Below, piece after piece: positions 1 to 11,307 of a stretch of 64,000 nucleotides of DNA. Where the stretch lies: the NCBI RefSeq assembly GCF_042477335.2, contig NC_091262.1, forward strand, positions 70,604,001-70,668,000, given 5' to 3'. Below the pieces are notes generated by a model. It did no database searches and was not told where the DNA came from. It saw only the letters and a program-made list of their open reading frames with translations. The DNA comes from Ovis canadensis (lineage: Eukaryota; Chordata; Mammalia; Artiodactyla; Bovidae). The first letter of the stretch is position 1, and each line of letters opens with the position of its first letter. Both the position numbers and the translations under genes were made by a program.

Positions 1-257
1 TGGTGCAATGGAGAAAATGAAGCCTGGAAGGGGGATAGGGAGTTTGGGTGTGGGGTAGGAGAGCCGTGCTGAGGGTGTCACAGTATGAAGGAGGGTAGGC
101 AGGTGGGTTTCATGGGAGGTGAGTGACATCAAGGCCATGTGGATGTCTGGGTGAAGGATGGTTTGGACAGAGGGGATCACAAAGAAAAAGGCCCTGTGGT
201 GGAAGGGTGCTGGGTGTGCTTGAGGTCAGATCGGGGAAAGCCTCGTAGGTCTCTTAC
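1..257. other. Unassigned intergenic sequence
   Basis: No gene or clearly recognisable repeat is seen. The stretch is GT/GA-rich and resembles decayed old repeat DNA. Confidence 0.4.
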
Positions 258-800
258 TGTGGACTGAGCCGTGTCCCCTCCAAATTCCCATGTTGAAGCC
301 CTAACCCTCAAGGTGGCTGTGTTTGGATACAGGGCTTTAGAAGGCAAACTTAAATGACAGGGTGTTGGGGGGTGTCCTAATCTGGTAAGTGAAAGTTGCT
401 CAGTTGTGTCCGACTCTGTGACCCCATGGAATGTATGTAGCCTGCCAGGCTCCTCCGTCCATGGAATTCTCCAGGCCAGAATACTGGAGTGGTAGCTGTT
501 CCCTTCTCCAGGGGATCTTCCCAACCCAGGGATCGAACCCAGGTTGCCCACATTGCAGGAGGATTCTTTACTGTCTGAGCCACCAGGGAAGCTGCAAATC
601 TGATAAGATTCTGTAAGCAAAGGGAGAGAGAGATCACATCAGTGAGCACACAGTGAAGCCGAGCGGAGCGTCTCACCGGAACCTGACCATGCTGGCCTCC
701 TGACCTTGGCCTTCCAGCCCCCAGAACTATGAGAAATAAATGTCTGTTGTTTAAGCCCCCCGGTCTGTAGAATTTGTTATGGCCACTGGAGCCAACTAAG
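258..800 (+). mobile_element. MaLR-type LTR (ERVL-MaLR), interrupted by a SINE
   Basis: The left part carries the MaLR-like segment 'ccaaattcccatgttgaa'. The right part has the typical 3-prime end: 'agaaataaatgtctgttg', then a 'tttgttatgg' block at about 770-783. A Bov-tA SINE splits the LTR at 390-596. The LTR is old, and its internal region and partner LTR are absent, so it is a solo or truncated copy. The subfamily (MST or MLT1) is not resolved. Confidence 0.75.
390..596 (-). mobile_element. Bov-tA SINE inserted in the MaLR LTR
   Basis: In reverse complement it has the tRNA-derived head (a decayed B-box-like 'ggttcgatccctggg' at about 527-541 on the other strand) joined to the Bov-A body. 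An 11-bp target duplication with one mismatch flanks it: aatctggtaag at 379-389 and aatctgataag at 597-607. This is a pecoran-specific family and postdates the LTR. Confidence 0.9.
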
Positions 801-974
801 CTGCCTCTGCAGGGACTTTGGCTCTTACTCTGAGTTGGGAGCCCTGGGAGGGTTTGAATTTGAGTTGCATGTACTGACCTATGGTTAAAAAAATTGTCTG
901 GCTTCTTGCCCAGAACAGAGGGGACAAGGGGACAGGGAGACCCAAGAGAAGTCTGTTGCAAACATTAGTCAAAG

Positions 975-1215
975 TCCACACAAGGGGATATACTTCTCAG
1001 CAATAAAAAAGAACAGAGTGGAACCTGCTACAACATGGAAGAACCTCCAGGACACCCTGCTAAATGAAAGAAACCAGACACAAAGACCACAGAGTGCATG
1101 ACTCCACTTACATGAAATGTCCAGAAAAGACGTGATGGAATGTTCTAGAACGAGACTGCGGTGATGGTTATGTAACTATAAATTTATTCAAAATCATTGG
1201 GTTGAACCAGAGTGA
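975..1215 (+). mobile_element. Old L1 3-prime fragment
   Basis: The order 'cagcaataaaaaagaac', 'caacatggaagaacctcc', 'actccacttacatgaaatg' matches the end of L1 ORF2 and the proximal 3-prime UTR. It is truncated at both ends with no open frame. Confidence 0.7.
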
Positions 1216-1364
1216 TAAGAGGGGAAGTGGTGAGAAACAGTCAGACACTATTTTGTGGGGGCGACAAATAGGATTTGCTGACAGATTAGATGTTGAGATG
1301 TGAGAGAAAGAAAGAAGAGGCAATTAGTGTGCTCATTCAGTCAGTCATGTCCGTGCTCATACTA

Positions 1365-1530
1365 ACAGAACTTACTATGCTGCAGACCCTGGTCTCAATC
1401 TATTACAAGCCCATTTAATCCTCATAAACATTCTATGAGGTAAAGACTATGGACCCCATTTTACAAATGAGAAAATTGAGGCACCGCAAGGTGAAGCAAC
1501 TTACTGATGGTCATGTATTTGGGATGAGTC
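1365..1530 (+). repeat. MIR SINE fragment
   Basis: The MIR core pattern is present: 'tttaatcctcataaacatt', 'tatgaggtaaagactat', 'attttacaaatgagaaaa', followed by the 'gtgaagcaactt' end. Confidence 0.75.
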
Positions 1531-2320
1531 CAAAGAACTGGATGAGTGGAGTGGATGTGTATTGAGATGAGGCAAGCCTGTGACAGGAGCTGGTTTGTAG
1601 GGACAGAAGGTCAGAAGTGCTGTGTGGACAGGTCAAGTTTGAGAAGCCCGGTGGACTCATGGGATAATCAAGTCACAAGTTTCAAGGAGGTTGCTTTGCT
1701 GTGGGATCCTCTTGCCTAAGCTTAAACCGAAGGTGCTTTTATTTGGAAATGCAGCTTGGAGCTGGTGGGATGAGATGGGGGACCTGAGCCCTAAACAGCT
1801 GGGAATGGGATGTCAGAGGTGGTAGTGGATTGAGTCAGGGGAGTCCGGCCATCATGGGTGGGACACTTGATTTTTTTCCCCACCCTCAGGACAAACCAAA
1901 TGCGAGGACAAAAATTCTGATTTCCAGACATGAATCAGCATACCTGGTGATTCTAAGAACCTCAGGCAGTGAGTAAGTTTCTCTTCAGCCAAGCAGACAG
2001 AGCCTCAACACAGAGATTTGGGTAATTAGAATCATTTGGGGAATTAATTGACCTGATTTGGTCTCATCTGGACTATACAGGTCTCACCAACATTTGCGTT
2101 AAATTAGAGGTTGTTCTCTGTTGACCTGCTGGTGGGAGGTTCTCTGAGTTCACCTGGTGGGGGCGGGGTGTGAATGACTTCACCTGGCTTATAGAGTTAA
2201 ATGCAGCGTCTATACTTTCAGCCCTGTGGTAGGTGGGAACCCATCAGACTGGCTTCTGATAATCCACAGACCACTTACACAGAGGGCAGGCAGGCAGGCT
2301 AGGTGATCTTCAAATCCCAT
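1531..2320. other. Unassigned intergenic sequence
   Basis: No exon-like ORF or confident repeat match is seen. Parts near 1600-1850 resemble decayed old interspersed repeat. Confidence 0.4.
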
Positions 2321-2321
2321 C

Positions 2322-2695
2322 TGTATTAGTCAGCTAGGGCCACCGTAACAGAGAACCACAGACTGGCTTAAACTGAAATGTATTAGCTCACAGTTCTGCA
2401 GGCTAGAAGTCCAACATCATGTTATTGACCGGATTTGTTGTTCCCGAGTTCCTCTTGGCTTGCGGATGGCCGTCTTCTCCTTGTTTGCTCACGTGGTCTC
2501 CCTTCTATGCCTGTGTCCTAATTGTTTCTTATAAGAACACCAGTCATATTGGATTAGGGTCCATGCTAATAACTTCATTTTAACCTAATTACCTCTCTAA
2601 AGACCCTCTCTCCATATACATTTGCATTCTGAGCTACTAGGAATTAGGACTTCAACATATGGATTTGTAGGGACACAGTTCAGTCCCCAACTCCA
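2322..2695 (-). mobile_element. MaLR-type LTR, reverse orientation
   Basis: It begins 'tgtattagtcagctaggg' and continues 'ccaccgtaacagagaacc' and 'cacagttctgcaggctagaa', the reverse complement of the MaLR LTR 3-prime end. The far end near 2665-2690 ('gggacacagttcagtcc') matches the complementary 5-prime region. Confidence 0.75.
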
Positions 2696-2734
2696 TTCAC
2701 AGCTCAGGAATTCAGGGTCTCTTCTCTGTTGCTA

Positions 2735-2860
2735 ACTCCCCATGAACCTAGGTGTGACATCCTCCCTTGGGCCTCAGTTTCCCCATCTGCGCTGCCTCCC
2801 TCACCTGGGAGGCTCAAATTAGTTATTGTTCAAGAAAGTGCTTGGCCATCTCCAAAGGGG
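2735..2860 (+). repeat. MIR fragment
   Basis: The hallmark 'cctcagtttccccatctg' is followed by a 'gggaggctcaaattag' segment, as in the MIR core. Confidence 0.6.
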
Positions 2861-2901
2861 TGGTCCTGGGAGGGACAGCAGCACCCCCCAGGGAGCATTT
2901 T

Positions 2902-3205
2902 AAAATTTATTTATTTTTAATTGAAGGAGAATTGCTTTATGTTATTGGGTTGGTTTCTGCCATACATCAACATGAATCAGCCATAGGTACACGTATGTCC
3001 CCTCCCTCCCATCTCCCAGCCCTCTAGGTTGTCATAGGGCCGCAGTTTGAGCTCCCTGAGTCGGACAGCAATTCCCCCTGGCTATCTACTTTACACAGGG
3101 TAGCCTCTGTTTTTCTGTTGCTCTCTCCATTCATCCCGCCCTCTCCTCCCTGACCTGTGTCCACAGTCTGTTCTATGTCTACATCTTCATTGCTGCCCTG
3201 CAAAT
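2902..3205 (-). mobile_element. Ruminant L1 3-prime end (short, 5-prime truncated)
   Basis: It starts with the reverse-complemented A-rich tail and 3-prime UTR ('atttatttttaattgaag', 'catcaacatgaatcagcc'). An 11-bp target duplication with one mismatch flanks it: gggagcatttt at 2891-2901 and gggaacatttt at 3206-3216. It is a bovid-type L1 truncated to about 300 bp. Confidence 0.85.
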
Positions 3206-3216
3206 GGGAACATTTT

Positions 3217-3732
3217 TTTAAGTCTACAGCTTCATGCTTTGGGTTGTCACCATAGGTGGAAGACCTCAGGACCTTTTGAGGGCAGGAGCCAGAAGCTGTC
3301 CTGCTTTGGGGGGACATTTCCACACCAAGAACGGTCCTCTGCCACTCATGACTTTCTAATATCCTCTGTGTGTTCATGTAGGTGAAAAAAACAACCGATA
3401 ATCATCTGAACCTAGCACCTAATTCTATTTTACACGTAAACAAAAAGGATTTTGTTTTGCCAAGTTTAAATGTATACTTTTTATGGTAAGGCACTGCCAG
3501 CAAATCAAGGGAAGATTGTGTCTTGTTTTGTTTGGAACTATATCAAAAATTATTCATTACTTTAGAAAACTAGCATTTTTAACAACACGTTCAGCAAACT
3601 GTCCTCTAATGCAGTGCTGTGCATGGTGCTTGAGTCATTGGTAAGTCATGCTTGTACCAGCTTGCATGTGTGGCAGCCTCGTTCATTCCAGCTAGAGATG
3701 CAGGTGTCTCCTCAGGCTGTCTCCTAGCTTAA
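3217..3732. other. Unassigned intergenic sequence
   Basis: AT-rich single-copy-looking DNA with no exon-like ORF or recognised repeat. Confidence 0.4.
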
Positions 3733-3741
3733 CTGTGAAAT

Positions 3742-3948
3742 GAAAAGTGAAACTATTGGTTATTCCATTGTGTCCAACAACCCCATGGACTGGAGCCCTC
3801 TGGGCTTCTCTACCCATGGGATTTGCCAGGCAAGAATACTGGAGTGGGTCACCATTTCCTCCTCTAGGGGATATTCCAAACCCAGGGATGGAACCCGAGT
3901 CTCCTGCATTGCAGGCAGATTCTTTACTGCCCAAGCCACCAGGGAAGT
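3742..3948 (-). mobile_element. Bov-tA SINE
   Basis: A reverse-strand Bov-A body is followed by the tRNA-derived head ('gccaccagggaag'). The target duplication ctgtgaaat lies at 3733-3741 and 3949-3957. Confidence 0.9.
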
Positions 3949-3957
3949 CTGTGAAAT

Positions 3958-5240
3958 ATATTGTCCTAATTTACTTTCCTTCCATCCCTTTTACTTTTTT
4001 TTTCCCATCCCAGGGCATCATATATTTTCTTAAAATTATGAGTTGGGTAGTTATATTATCTATGAATTTCACTTAAAGATTGTAAAGTGAATGCTAAATA
4101 TTTTCTAAATGGTGCCTCTAATATAGGGGTTGAGAAATTCTGCTCAAAGGCACCACGTGGGTACCGACTTGTGCCTGGCTGGTCAGTGCGGCTCTCTGGG
4201 GATTTTGCATTTCTTCAGCCCCAGGGCACAGGCGCCCTGACATCCCAGGTGATCTGGTTACAGTGGTGCTCCCTCAGAGAGAAGGGAACTTCTTTGCTCT
4301 TGTCATTTCTCCTGCCTGTCACCCGGTGAGGTGCTGGCATCTGTGTTGGTCACTACTCATCACTTTAGATGATAGAATCGGCCATGGCTGAGGTCTCTGG
4401 GCTTCTGTGGGTGAGAGCATCGCTGAAATCACATCTCCCCTGAGCCCAGCTACCTGTACCAAGCAGCTGGCAACAGCCCAAGAAACCGAGTCACCCGGAG
4501 GCTCGGCTGGGACAGAATCCTGGGGACAAGGTTGTCACTGGCAACAACACTGGGCAGCGTGGGGTGTGGGTGCAGCCTGCACCCTGGGGCAGGCCACCCT
4601 GCCGCCCTGACACTTGTTTGTGCTCCAGCTTCACTCCCAGCCTGGGTGCCAGTCCCTCCCCAGCCCTGGGACCTCAGGCTTCATTAGCGGCATGGCACAG
4701 AAATGAAGTCTGGCTCCCCTGGGACAGCCTCTCTCCCTGGGGTGCCTCAGATCTTGCTCCAACCTCTCTCCCTGGCCCGGATTGGCCTTAGTGCTCCAGG
4801 TGACACAGAAAGTCCACCAAGAGAGGCCTCTTTGGCATCAAGCCAGAAAAGGCCCTGCAGTTTCCCTTGGGGCACCTGTCCCTCTGTGATAGTCTCTTTC
4901 CACTGCCTCCTCCTCCAGGTCATTTTCTCTGAGCTTCCAGCTGAGAATTCCCAAACACAACACCCTGCCCCTTCATTGAAACCCCACCGCAGTTCCTGGG
5001 CTCCTACAGAGAGATTCTTCAAGCATTCCTTACTGCTTATCAACATGCAGATTCTCAGGTTGCCTCTTGGACTTGCAAAATCACAGTTTCTGGGGATGTG
5101 GCCCTGGAATCCATACTTTATCACTCATATGAGCTCCCTGGGTGATTCCGGTTTTTTGTCTAAATTTGGGGCAGCCTGACCTACAGAATCAAGTCCAGTT
5201 GTCTTTGCAGCACTAGCATCTTTCACGGCTAGGCGCTGGT
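3958..5240. other. Unassigned intergenic sequence
   Basis: Moderately GC-rich from 4140 to 5130. Several ORFs of up to about 158 codons overlap on both strands without splice-site pattern, start context or protein family resemblance, so none is called as a gene. Confidence 0.4.
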
Positions 5241-5850
5241 CTAATTATCCAGCCTTGTTTCTCACAACAGGACTCACAGTGAACTTGTCATTCTTCCTTG
5301 CAAGTGTGGGTCCTACCCTTTCCACATTCCTCTACACATGTTCATCCTTCTGTCTGGAAGAATGGTCCCTCCTTTCCCCCTTGCAAACTCCTACACACCT
5401 CTTAAGACAAGACCCAACAGCACCTGGAGAAGGCAATGGCACCCCACTCCAGTACTCTTGCCTGGAAAAATCCCATGGACGGAGGAACCTGGTAGGCTGC
5501 AGTCCATGGGGTCCCTAGGAGTCGGACATGACTGAGGGACTTCACTTTCACTTTCATGCATTGGAGAAGGAAATGGCAACCCACTCCAGTATTCTTGCCT
5601 GGAGAATCCCAGGGACGGAGGAGCCTGGTGGGCTGCCACCTATGGGGTCGCACAGAGTCGGACACGACTGAAGCGACTTAGCAGCAGCAGCAACAGCACC
5701 TCTTCTGGAAGCCTTCCCTGATTGCCTCCTGATAAATCCTTGTGGCTGCAGTGCAAGGTCATACCTGCTTATAGCACTTTCCATCCTGCTGTGTCCTCAT
5801 CCTTCAAACCCACCTGGCAATGCTCCTGCTCCCTGTCAGCCCCAGGTGAC
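5241..5850 (+). repeat. L2 LINE fragment, interrupted by Bov-A2
   Basis: The flanks read as one L2-like stretch across the SINE: the left ends near 5414 and the right resumes with 'tctggaagccttccctga', a typical L2 3-prime region phrase. The match is old and diverged. Confidence 0.55.
5426..5690 (+). mobile_element. Bov-A2 SINE (two Bov-A units)
   Basis: Two Bov-A monomers are joined by 'cttcactttcactttcatgc' and end in a short CAG-type tail. The exact 11-bp target duplication caacagcacct lies at 5415-5425 and 5691-5701. The second unit is the better preserved. Confidence 0.93.
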
Positions 5851-6566
5851 AGGAGGACTGTCTTCTTTCTCTTTGAAACCCCAGCAACGAACATACTTTC
5901 TGGTATATCCTTGGTGCTTGGTAAATTTTTCTGTAACTTTAAGTGGTCTCTTGGACATTAATTTCCAATCTCTTCTTAATTGGGGTTCTGCCTTAGGGTG
6001 CTGGGCTTCATTTAAACCTTGGTCATTAAAGAGCAGTTCCTTTGTTTCTTCTGTATGGTTCATATTTAGCCAAAGAGATTTATTTCTCCAATAAACCCTG
6101 CTCTCCAGACAGCCGCATTCATCTGCTCCTCCTGCTGAGAAATGGAGGGACAGGAGACACCTAGATCGCTGGTGCTGGGGAATGCAGAAGAAAGGGACCA
6201 GGGACACTTGGTTCAGTCTCACCACCAGCCAGCAGTTGATCAAGGCTGTTCCCTGGCATTTGTTTCCTGTGTTTGCAGGGTTAAATGAGCTTCTTTAGGG
6301 GGAAAAAACCTTCAGAACTCATTTCTTTGTTCTATTGACTGCTCTAATTTTTAATATGGAAAAAAGAGAATCTGATTCTTTTTCTAAAAGGGTGGCTAAG
6401 CTGTCAGGGAAAGCAGAGCTGACGGGTGTGTTGCTAGCAAACCCAACTGACTCCAAGTACTAAGCTATAGAAATGCAGGCTGGGGATATTTCCTACCTCC
6501 TGGTGACCCAAGACTGCTGGAGAATTTCTCCCTGACATTGTGAATTCAGGTACAAATTTGGTTTTA
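5851..6566. other. Unassigned intergenic sequence
   Basis: No recognised repeat or coding signal. A 135-codon minus-strand ORF (5836-6243) has no family resemblance and is not called. Confidence 0.4.
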
Positions 6567-6579
6567 AGAATTGGGGTTG

Positions 6580-6785
6580 GGCCATCCCTGGTGGTCTCGT
6601 GATTGAGAATCTGCCTTCCAATGCAGGGGACATGGGTTCAATCCCCGGTTGGGGAACTAAGATCCCACATGCCTTGGAGCAACTAAGCCTGCATGCCACA
6701 ACTAGAGAGAAGCCCATTTGCTGCAACTGAGACCTGATGCAGCCAAAAAATACAAAATAAACGTTTTTTGAAAAAAAGAAAAAAA
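6580..6785 (+). mobile_element. CHR-type SINE (tRNA-derived, cetartiodactyl)
   Basis: A tRNA-like head with 'gggttcaatccccggttg' is followed by 'aactaagatcccacatgcc' and an A-rich tail. Near-identical target copies flank it: agaattggggttg at 6567-6579 and agagttggggttg at 6786-6798. Confidence 0.88.
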
Positions 6786-6798
6786 AGAGTTGGGGTTG

Positions 6799-7259
6799 AT
6801 ACTCATCTGATTTCTTCTGCATGGATCTCTTCCTTCCTGTTTTTCCTGTGTGAGAATTTGATATCTTGAAGGATTCCTGCTGCTAAACTATTTTCATAGA
6901 TGCAAACCAATTGTTCTGGTGGCGAGGCTATTGTATTCCTTGCCAACTTGTCTCCAGGAGAATTAAGGGGTTTGGGGAAAGGGGAGGATGGCAAGCACTA
7001 AATGAATTGGCTGGGTGCTGAATTGGACACAAACAATACAGTCTTGCTCCTAGAATTCTGGAAGTTCAGGGTGAGAAGGAACTTTGGAGGTCATCTTGTC
7101 TAGCCCCTCTTTCCATGCTTGACCTACCTTTGTGACATTCCCAGCAAATGTTGATTATCTAACCCCCATGCAATCACTTCCCATGCCAGAGAACTCATTA
7201 CTCTCTTAGGCAGCCCATTCCATTTTCTGATTGCTCTGCTTGCCAGTTTTCTCATAGGG
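6799..7259. other. Unassigned sequence, probably old repeat near 7050-7250
   Basis: The phrase 'ggaactttggaggtcatctt' and what follows resemble ancient mammalian interspersed repeats, but I cannot assign a family. Confidence 0.35.
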
Positions 7260-7926
7260 TTCAGTTCAGTTCAGTCACTCAGTCATGTCTTACTCTTTGT
7301 GACCCCATGAACTGCAGCACACCAGGCTTCCCTGTCTGTCACCAACTCCTGGAGTTTGCTCAAACTCAGGTCCATCGAGTCGGTGATGCCATCCAACCAT
7401 CTCATCCTCTGTTGTCCCCTTCTCCTCCTGCCTTCAATCTTTCCCAGCATCAGGGTCTTTTCCAAGGAGTCAGTTCTTCACATCAGGTGGCCAAAGTATT
7501 GGAGTTTCAGCTTCAGCATTAGTCCTTCCAATGAATATATAGGACTGATTCCTTTTAGGACTGACTGGTTTGATCTCCTTGCAGTCCAAGGGACTCCCAA
7601 GAGTCTTCCCCAACACCACAGTTCAAAAGCATCAATTCTTTGGCGCTCAGCTTTCTTTATAGTTCTACTCTCATATCCATTCATGACTTCTGGAAAAACC
7701 ATAGCTTTGATTGGATGGACGTTTGTTGGAAAAGTGATGTCTCTGCTTTTCAATATGCTATCTAGGTTGGTCATAGATTTTCTTCCAAGAAGCAAGTGCC
7801 TTCTAATTTCATGGGTGCAGTCACCATCTGCAGTAATTTTGGAGGCCCCCCAAAAATAAAGTCTGCCACTGTTTCCATTGTTTCCCTATCTATTTGCCAT
7901 GAAGTGATGGAACCGAATGCCATGAT
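7260..7926 (-). mobile_element. BovB (RTE) LINE 3-prime fragment
   Basis: It begins with the reverse-complemented CTGAA-type tail ('ttcagttcagttcagtc') and runs back through the end of the BovB ORF. The minus strand reads ORF pieces such as [20 protein letters not shown]. Frames are broken and the element is 5-prime truncated. Confidence 0.9.
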
Positions 7927-8220
7927 AAGGTAAGCTGATACTTCTAGAAGAGGGCCTTGCTTGGATTCCTTGTGTCATGTAGAGAGAAGTTAAGGATTGG
8001 AGGTTTTCTCTTGCTCAAATTAACCATCCTTGCTTCTGTACACTGCCTCTGTGGGGGATGGGAACCCACATCAGTGTTACAATTTCCCACATAAAGGAGG
8101 TGTTGTGACAGGAGCCCTTCGGGGAAAGCTCCCCTGTGGCACAGTTCACTTACTTCCCAGGACAGGTATGTGAATTCCATCCACAGTTATTGACATCCAA
8201 GTGGTAGCTGTCACTACCTC

Positions 8221-8271
8221 AGTACTTAGTACTGTAGTACTTAGTACCATAGTACTTAGTACCTTAGTACC
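8221..8271. repeat. 15-bp tandem repeat, about 3.4 copies
   Basis: Units agtacttagtactgt (8221-8235), agtacttagtaccat (8236-8250) and agtacttagtacctt (8251-8265) are followed by a partial unit. Each contains the palindrome agtact, so it is both direct and partly inverted. Confidence 0.9.
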
Positions 8272-8345
8272 TGGGCACATACAAGGTACTCAGTAAATAT
8301 TTACTGGATGAATACAAGGATAGATGGATGAATGGTTAGATGAAC
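8272..8345 (+). repeat. L2 3-prime tail-like fragment
   Basis: The text 'actcagtaaatatttactgg' followed by GAT/GAAT-rich repeats resembles the L2 end (ACTCAATAAATATTTGTTGAATGAATG type). Confidence 0.5.
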
Positions 8346-8703
8346 AGGTGACTGGTTGAATAAATAAATAGATTAATGGATGAGTAAATAAAATTATGAC
8401 TCACTAAAGTGGAGAAGGCCAACCTGGATGTGTTTGGATTAATCAATCAATATCTCTGGAACCTCTGCTATCCTATATTGTGCTGAGTAGAGGGAAGGAT
8501 GCTGGGGAGAAAAATGAGTGGTTTACAAAGAAGTATAGATATGATCTTTGTCCTAATGATGGAAACAAGCTGGACCCAAACTTGTGAAAACAGCTTCCTC
8601 CCTCTAGATCTGATTGTTGTTGACACCTGTCTGTAGCAAGTTACCATCAATGTAACTTTGGTTCTTTGGAATTCCATCCTGTGATTTGGGATTAAAAGAA
8701 GTT
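8346..8703. other. Unassigned intergenic sequence
   Basis: No recognised gene or repeat. Confidence 0.4.
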
Positions 8704-8715
8704 AGAGCTGGAAGG

Positions 8716-8940
8716 TGCTTCCCAGGTGGCGCTAATGGTTAAGAACGTGCCTGCCAATGCAGGAGGTATAAGAGATGTGGGTTCAATCTCTGGGTTGGGA
8801 AGACTCCAAGGAGGAGTCCACTGGGATGGCAATCCACTCCAGTATTCTTGTCTGGAGAATCCTATGAATAGAGGAGTCTGATGGACTGCAGTCCACATTG
8901 CTGCAAAGAGTCTGACACGACTAAGCGGCTAATACACACA
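8716..8940 (+). mobile_element. Bov-tA SINE
   Basis: The tRNA-derived head ('gtgggttcaatctctggg') and Bov-A body are present. The target duplication is agagctggaagg at 8704-8715 and agaactggaagg at 8941-8952. The flanks read together as an old MIR-like repeat (about 8700-9080). Confidence 0.9.
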
Positions 8941-9079
8941 AGAACTGGAAGGGATATCAGTGATCAATCAGTCATGTCCTCTCTTTTACAGTGAGCACCT
9001 GGAGATGGGAGCCAGTTGCCCAAAGCCGCATAAGTCGTTAGTGACAGAGCCACTCCTAGAATTCCTGTTTCTCAACTCC

Positions 9080-10370
9080 CAGTATAGCACCTCTTTCCAG
9101 CATATTTTCTTTGCTCAGAGAATATCTGTTTTAAGCCACATTCATTGTGAACTTGCTCCAAAATGTCTGCTTTGCAATGACTTTGCAGACCTAGCTCGCT
9201 TTGGATTCCATAGACATCATTCATTTGTTCCTTCTCTATCCAGCCACACTTGGGGGGAATATTTGTTATTTCACTTAGACCATTAGTATTAAGGATAAAA
9301 GGTGCTCTGTGTATTCATTTTAAATAACTTGGAAAATAGTCTCCTTGGTTTATGCAAGGTTTGCAGCACTCTCCCTTGGAAGCCAGTGTGGAGATGAAGA
9401 AGGCTACGTGTGATTTAAATTTAAAGATGGGTCAGATATGACCTGTGATCAATTTTCAGTGGCTGTTGTGCACTTGGGTTGCAGAGACATTAAGGCAAGC
9501 TTGTAAAATACCTAACAGAGCACTTAAAAATCTAATAAATAAGAAATACAATGCCACTGTCAGAAGCCTTGATGGAGGTTGGAGGGAGCCAGGGAAGTAA
9601 TTTGTGCAATAAATCCTGTGAATTCCTATTATTTTTTTCCCCTTCAGAGAGGCTAAAAATAGAAGTCCCAAATAAATAAATATATATCAGAGGAAGAAAA
9701 GAGAAAATGGTGATTTGGAACGAATCGCTTGATGGTTTAAGCTGACAATCTAGAAATTGGAATGAGAGATTATAAGTATGGGGTATGATATCACCATGAC
9801 TTTTAGGGAGCCATATTTGATTTGGCAAAATGCCTATTAATTAAGGGCCAGTTGGGAAAATGTTGCCATGTCCCTTAGAAATAGATCAAGGCAAACAAGG
9901 TAAAGACCCAGGAAAGTATGAATTTAGTCCTTCCTTGGCTGATGTTTTCTGGACATTCCAAGGTCTGAGATCTTCTTTATGGTCATTAATAACCATGACC
10001 GAAGATGTTTCAGCTCTGATGTCTCAAAGCATCTGGCTTCCCTTTCTATCATACAGCTACTCTTCTGATGACCATCAGTGACTTCTTTTTCACTGAGGCC
10101 AATGGACACTTATCATATTTTATCCCTTGCTTTGTGTGGCACTGATACTGACTCCCTGAAATGTGCCTTTCTTAGCATTCATGATACCTGCACCTTGTGT
10201 TCTCAGTATCCTTTGCCAGCTCCTTATCACCACTTGTGTTTGAATATTAATGTCCCAAGGGCTGTCCTTCACTCTCCTCTCACCCCACATATTCTGAGCA
10301 GCTTTGAGATTCTCAACTTTCTGTCTTCACCCATTATACGTCTTAGCTCCATGTTTTCAAATTCTTTCTA
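9080..10370. other. Unassigned, AT-rich single-copy-looking stretch
   Basis: No coding signal or confident repeat. A perfect MEF2-type motif (ctaaaaatag) lies at 9653-9662 in AT-rich DNA without SINE or LINE matches. Confidence 0.4.
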
Positions 10371-10485
10371 GATCTGTGCTGTTTAATATAGTTGCTGCTA
10401 GTAACATGTGGCCTTTTAAATTAAAAATCTCAAAATAAAATAAAATTTAACAGTTGGATTTTCACTCGCATAAACGACATTTTAA

Positions 10486-11055
10486 AAATTGAAGTATAGG
10501 TGATTTACAACGCTGTCTTAGTTTCAAATGTACAGCAAGAAGCTTCAGTTATACATACATATACATATACATATATATGTCTACTCTTTTTCAGGTTCTT
10601 TTCCATTATAGGTTATTACAAGATATTGTATATAGTCCCCTGTGATATTCTGTAGGTCTTTGTTATTTATCTTCTTTACACATAATGGTTTATATCTGTT
10701 AATTCCAAACTCCTTATTTATTCCACTCTGCCCTCTCTGCCCATTTGGTAACCATAAGTTTGTTTTCTATGTCTGTGAGTCTATTTCTGCTTGGTAAATA
10801 AGCTCATTTGTGGCGATTTTTAAGACTCCACAGATAAATGATATCATGTGATATTGTCTTTGTCTGGCTCACTTCAGTTATATAGTAATCTCCAGGTCCA
10901 TCCACGTTGCGGCAAATGGCATCACTTCATTCTTTTTGTGATGGCTGAACAGTATTTCATTACGTATACCCATGCCACATCTTCTTTGTGCATTTATCTA
11001 TTGATGGCCATTTAGGTTGTTTCCGTCTTGGCTATTGTAAATGGTCACACAAACC
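10486..11055 (-). mobile_element. L1 3-prime fragment inside the DNA transposon
   Basis: The reverse-complemented L1 3-prime UTR and ORF2 end are present ('ttacaacgctgtcttagttt', 'tccatccacgttgcggcaaa', 'cttggctattgtaaatgg'). The 9-bp target duplication acattttaa lies at 10477-10485 and 11056-11064. An ATACAT-rich microsatellite lies at about 10551-10578. Confidence 0.82.
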
Positions 11056-11137
11056 ACATTTTAAGGGCTTGATAGCTGTGTGTGGCTTTCATGTTGGACA
11101 GTGCAGCTACGGAACACTGCCATCATTGCACAAAGTG

Positions 11138-11256
11138 TTTTTTTTTTTGTCCAGCCCTGTGGCTTGTGGGGTCTTAGCTCCCCAACCACAGATTGAACCC
11201 AGGCCCTTGGCAGTGAAAGCACAGAGTCCAAACCATTGGGCCACCAGGGAATTCCC
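11138..11256 (-). mobile_element. CHR-type SINE, 3-prime part
   Basis: A poly-T run is followed by 'ggcttgtggggtcttagctc' and ends 'gggccaccagggaattccc', the reverse of a CHR head. The flanking copies are imperfect (cacaaag and cacagaaag). Confidence 0.8.
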
Positions 11257-11307
11257 CACAGAAAGTTTTGCTGGATATGCTGTTCTAGTTATTGCCATCT
11301 GAATAGT

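Larger units (their letters stand above)
10371..11290 (+). mobile_element. Old DNA transposon fragment, interrupted twice
   Basis: Left flank 10371-10485 ('ctgtttaatatagttgctgc', 'taacatgtggcc') and right pieces at 11056-11137 and 11257-11290 ('gtgtgtggctttcatgttgg', 'ggacagtgcagctacgg', 'cagaaagttttgctgg') join into one mammalian hAT/MER-like element with inverted-repeat character. An L1 and a CHR SINE split it. The family name is uncertain. Confidence 0.5.
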
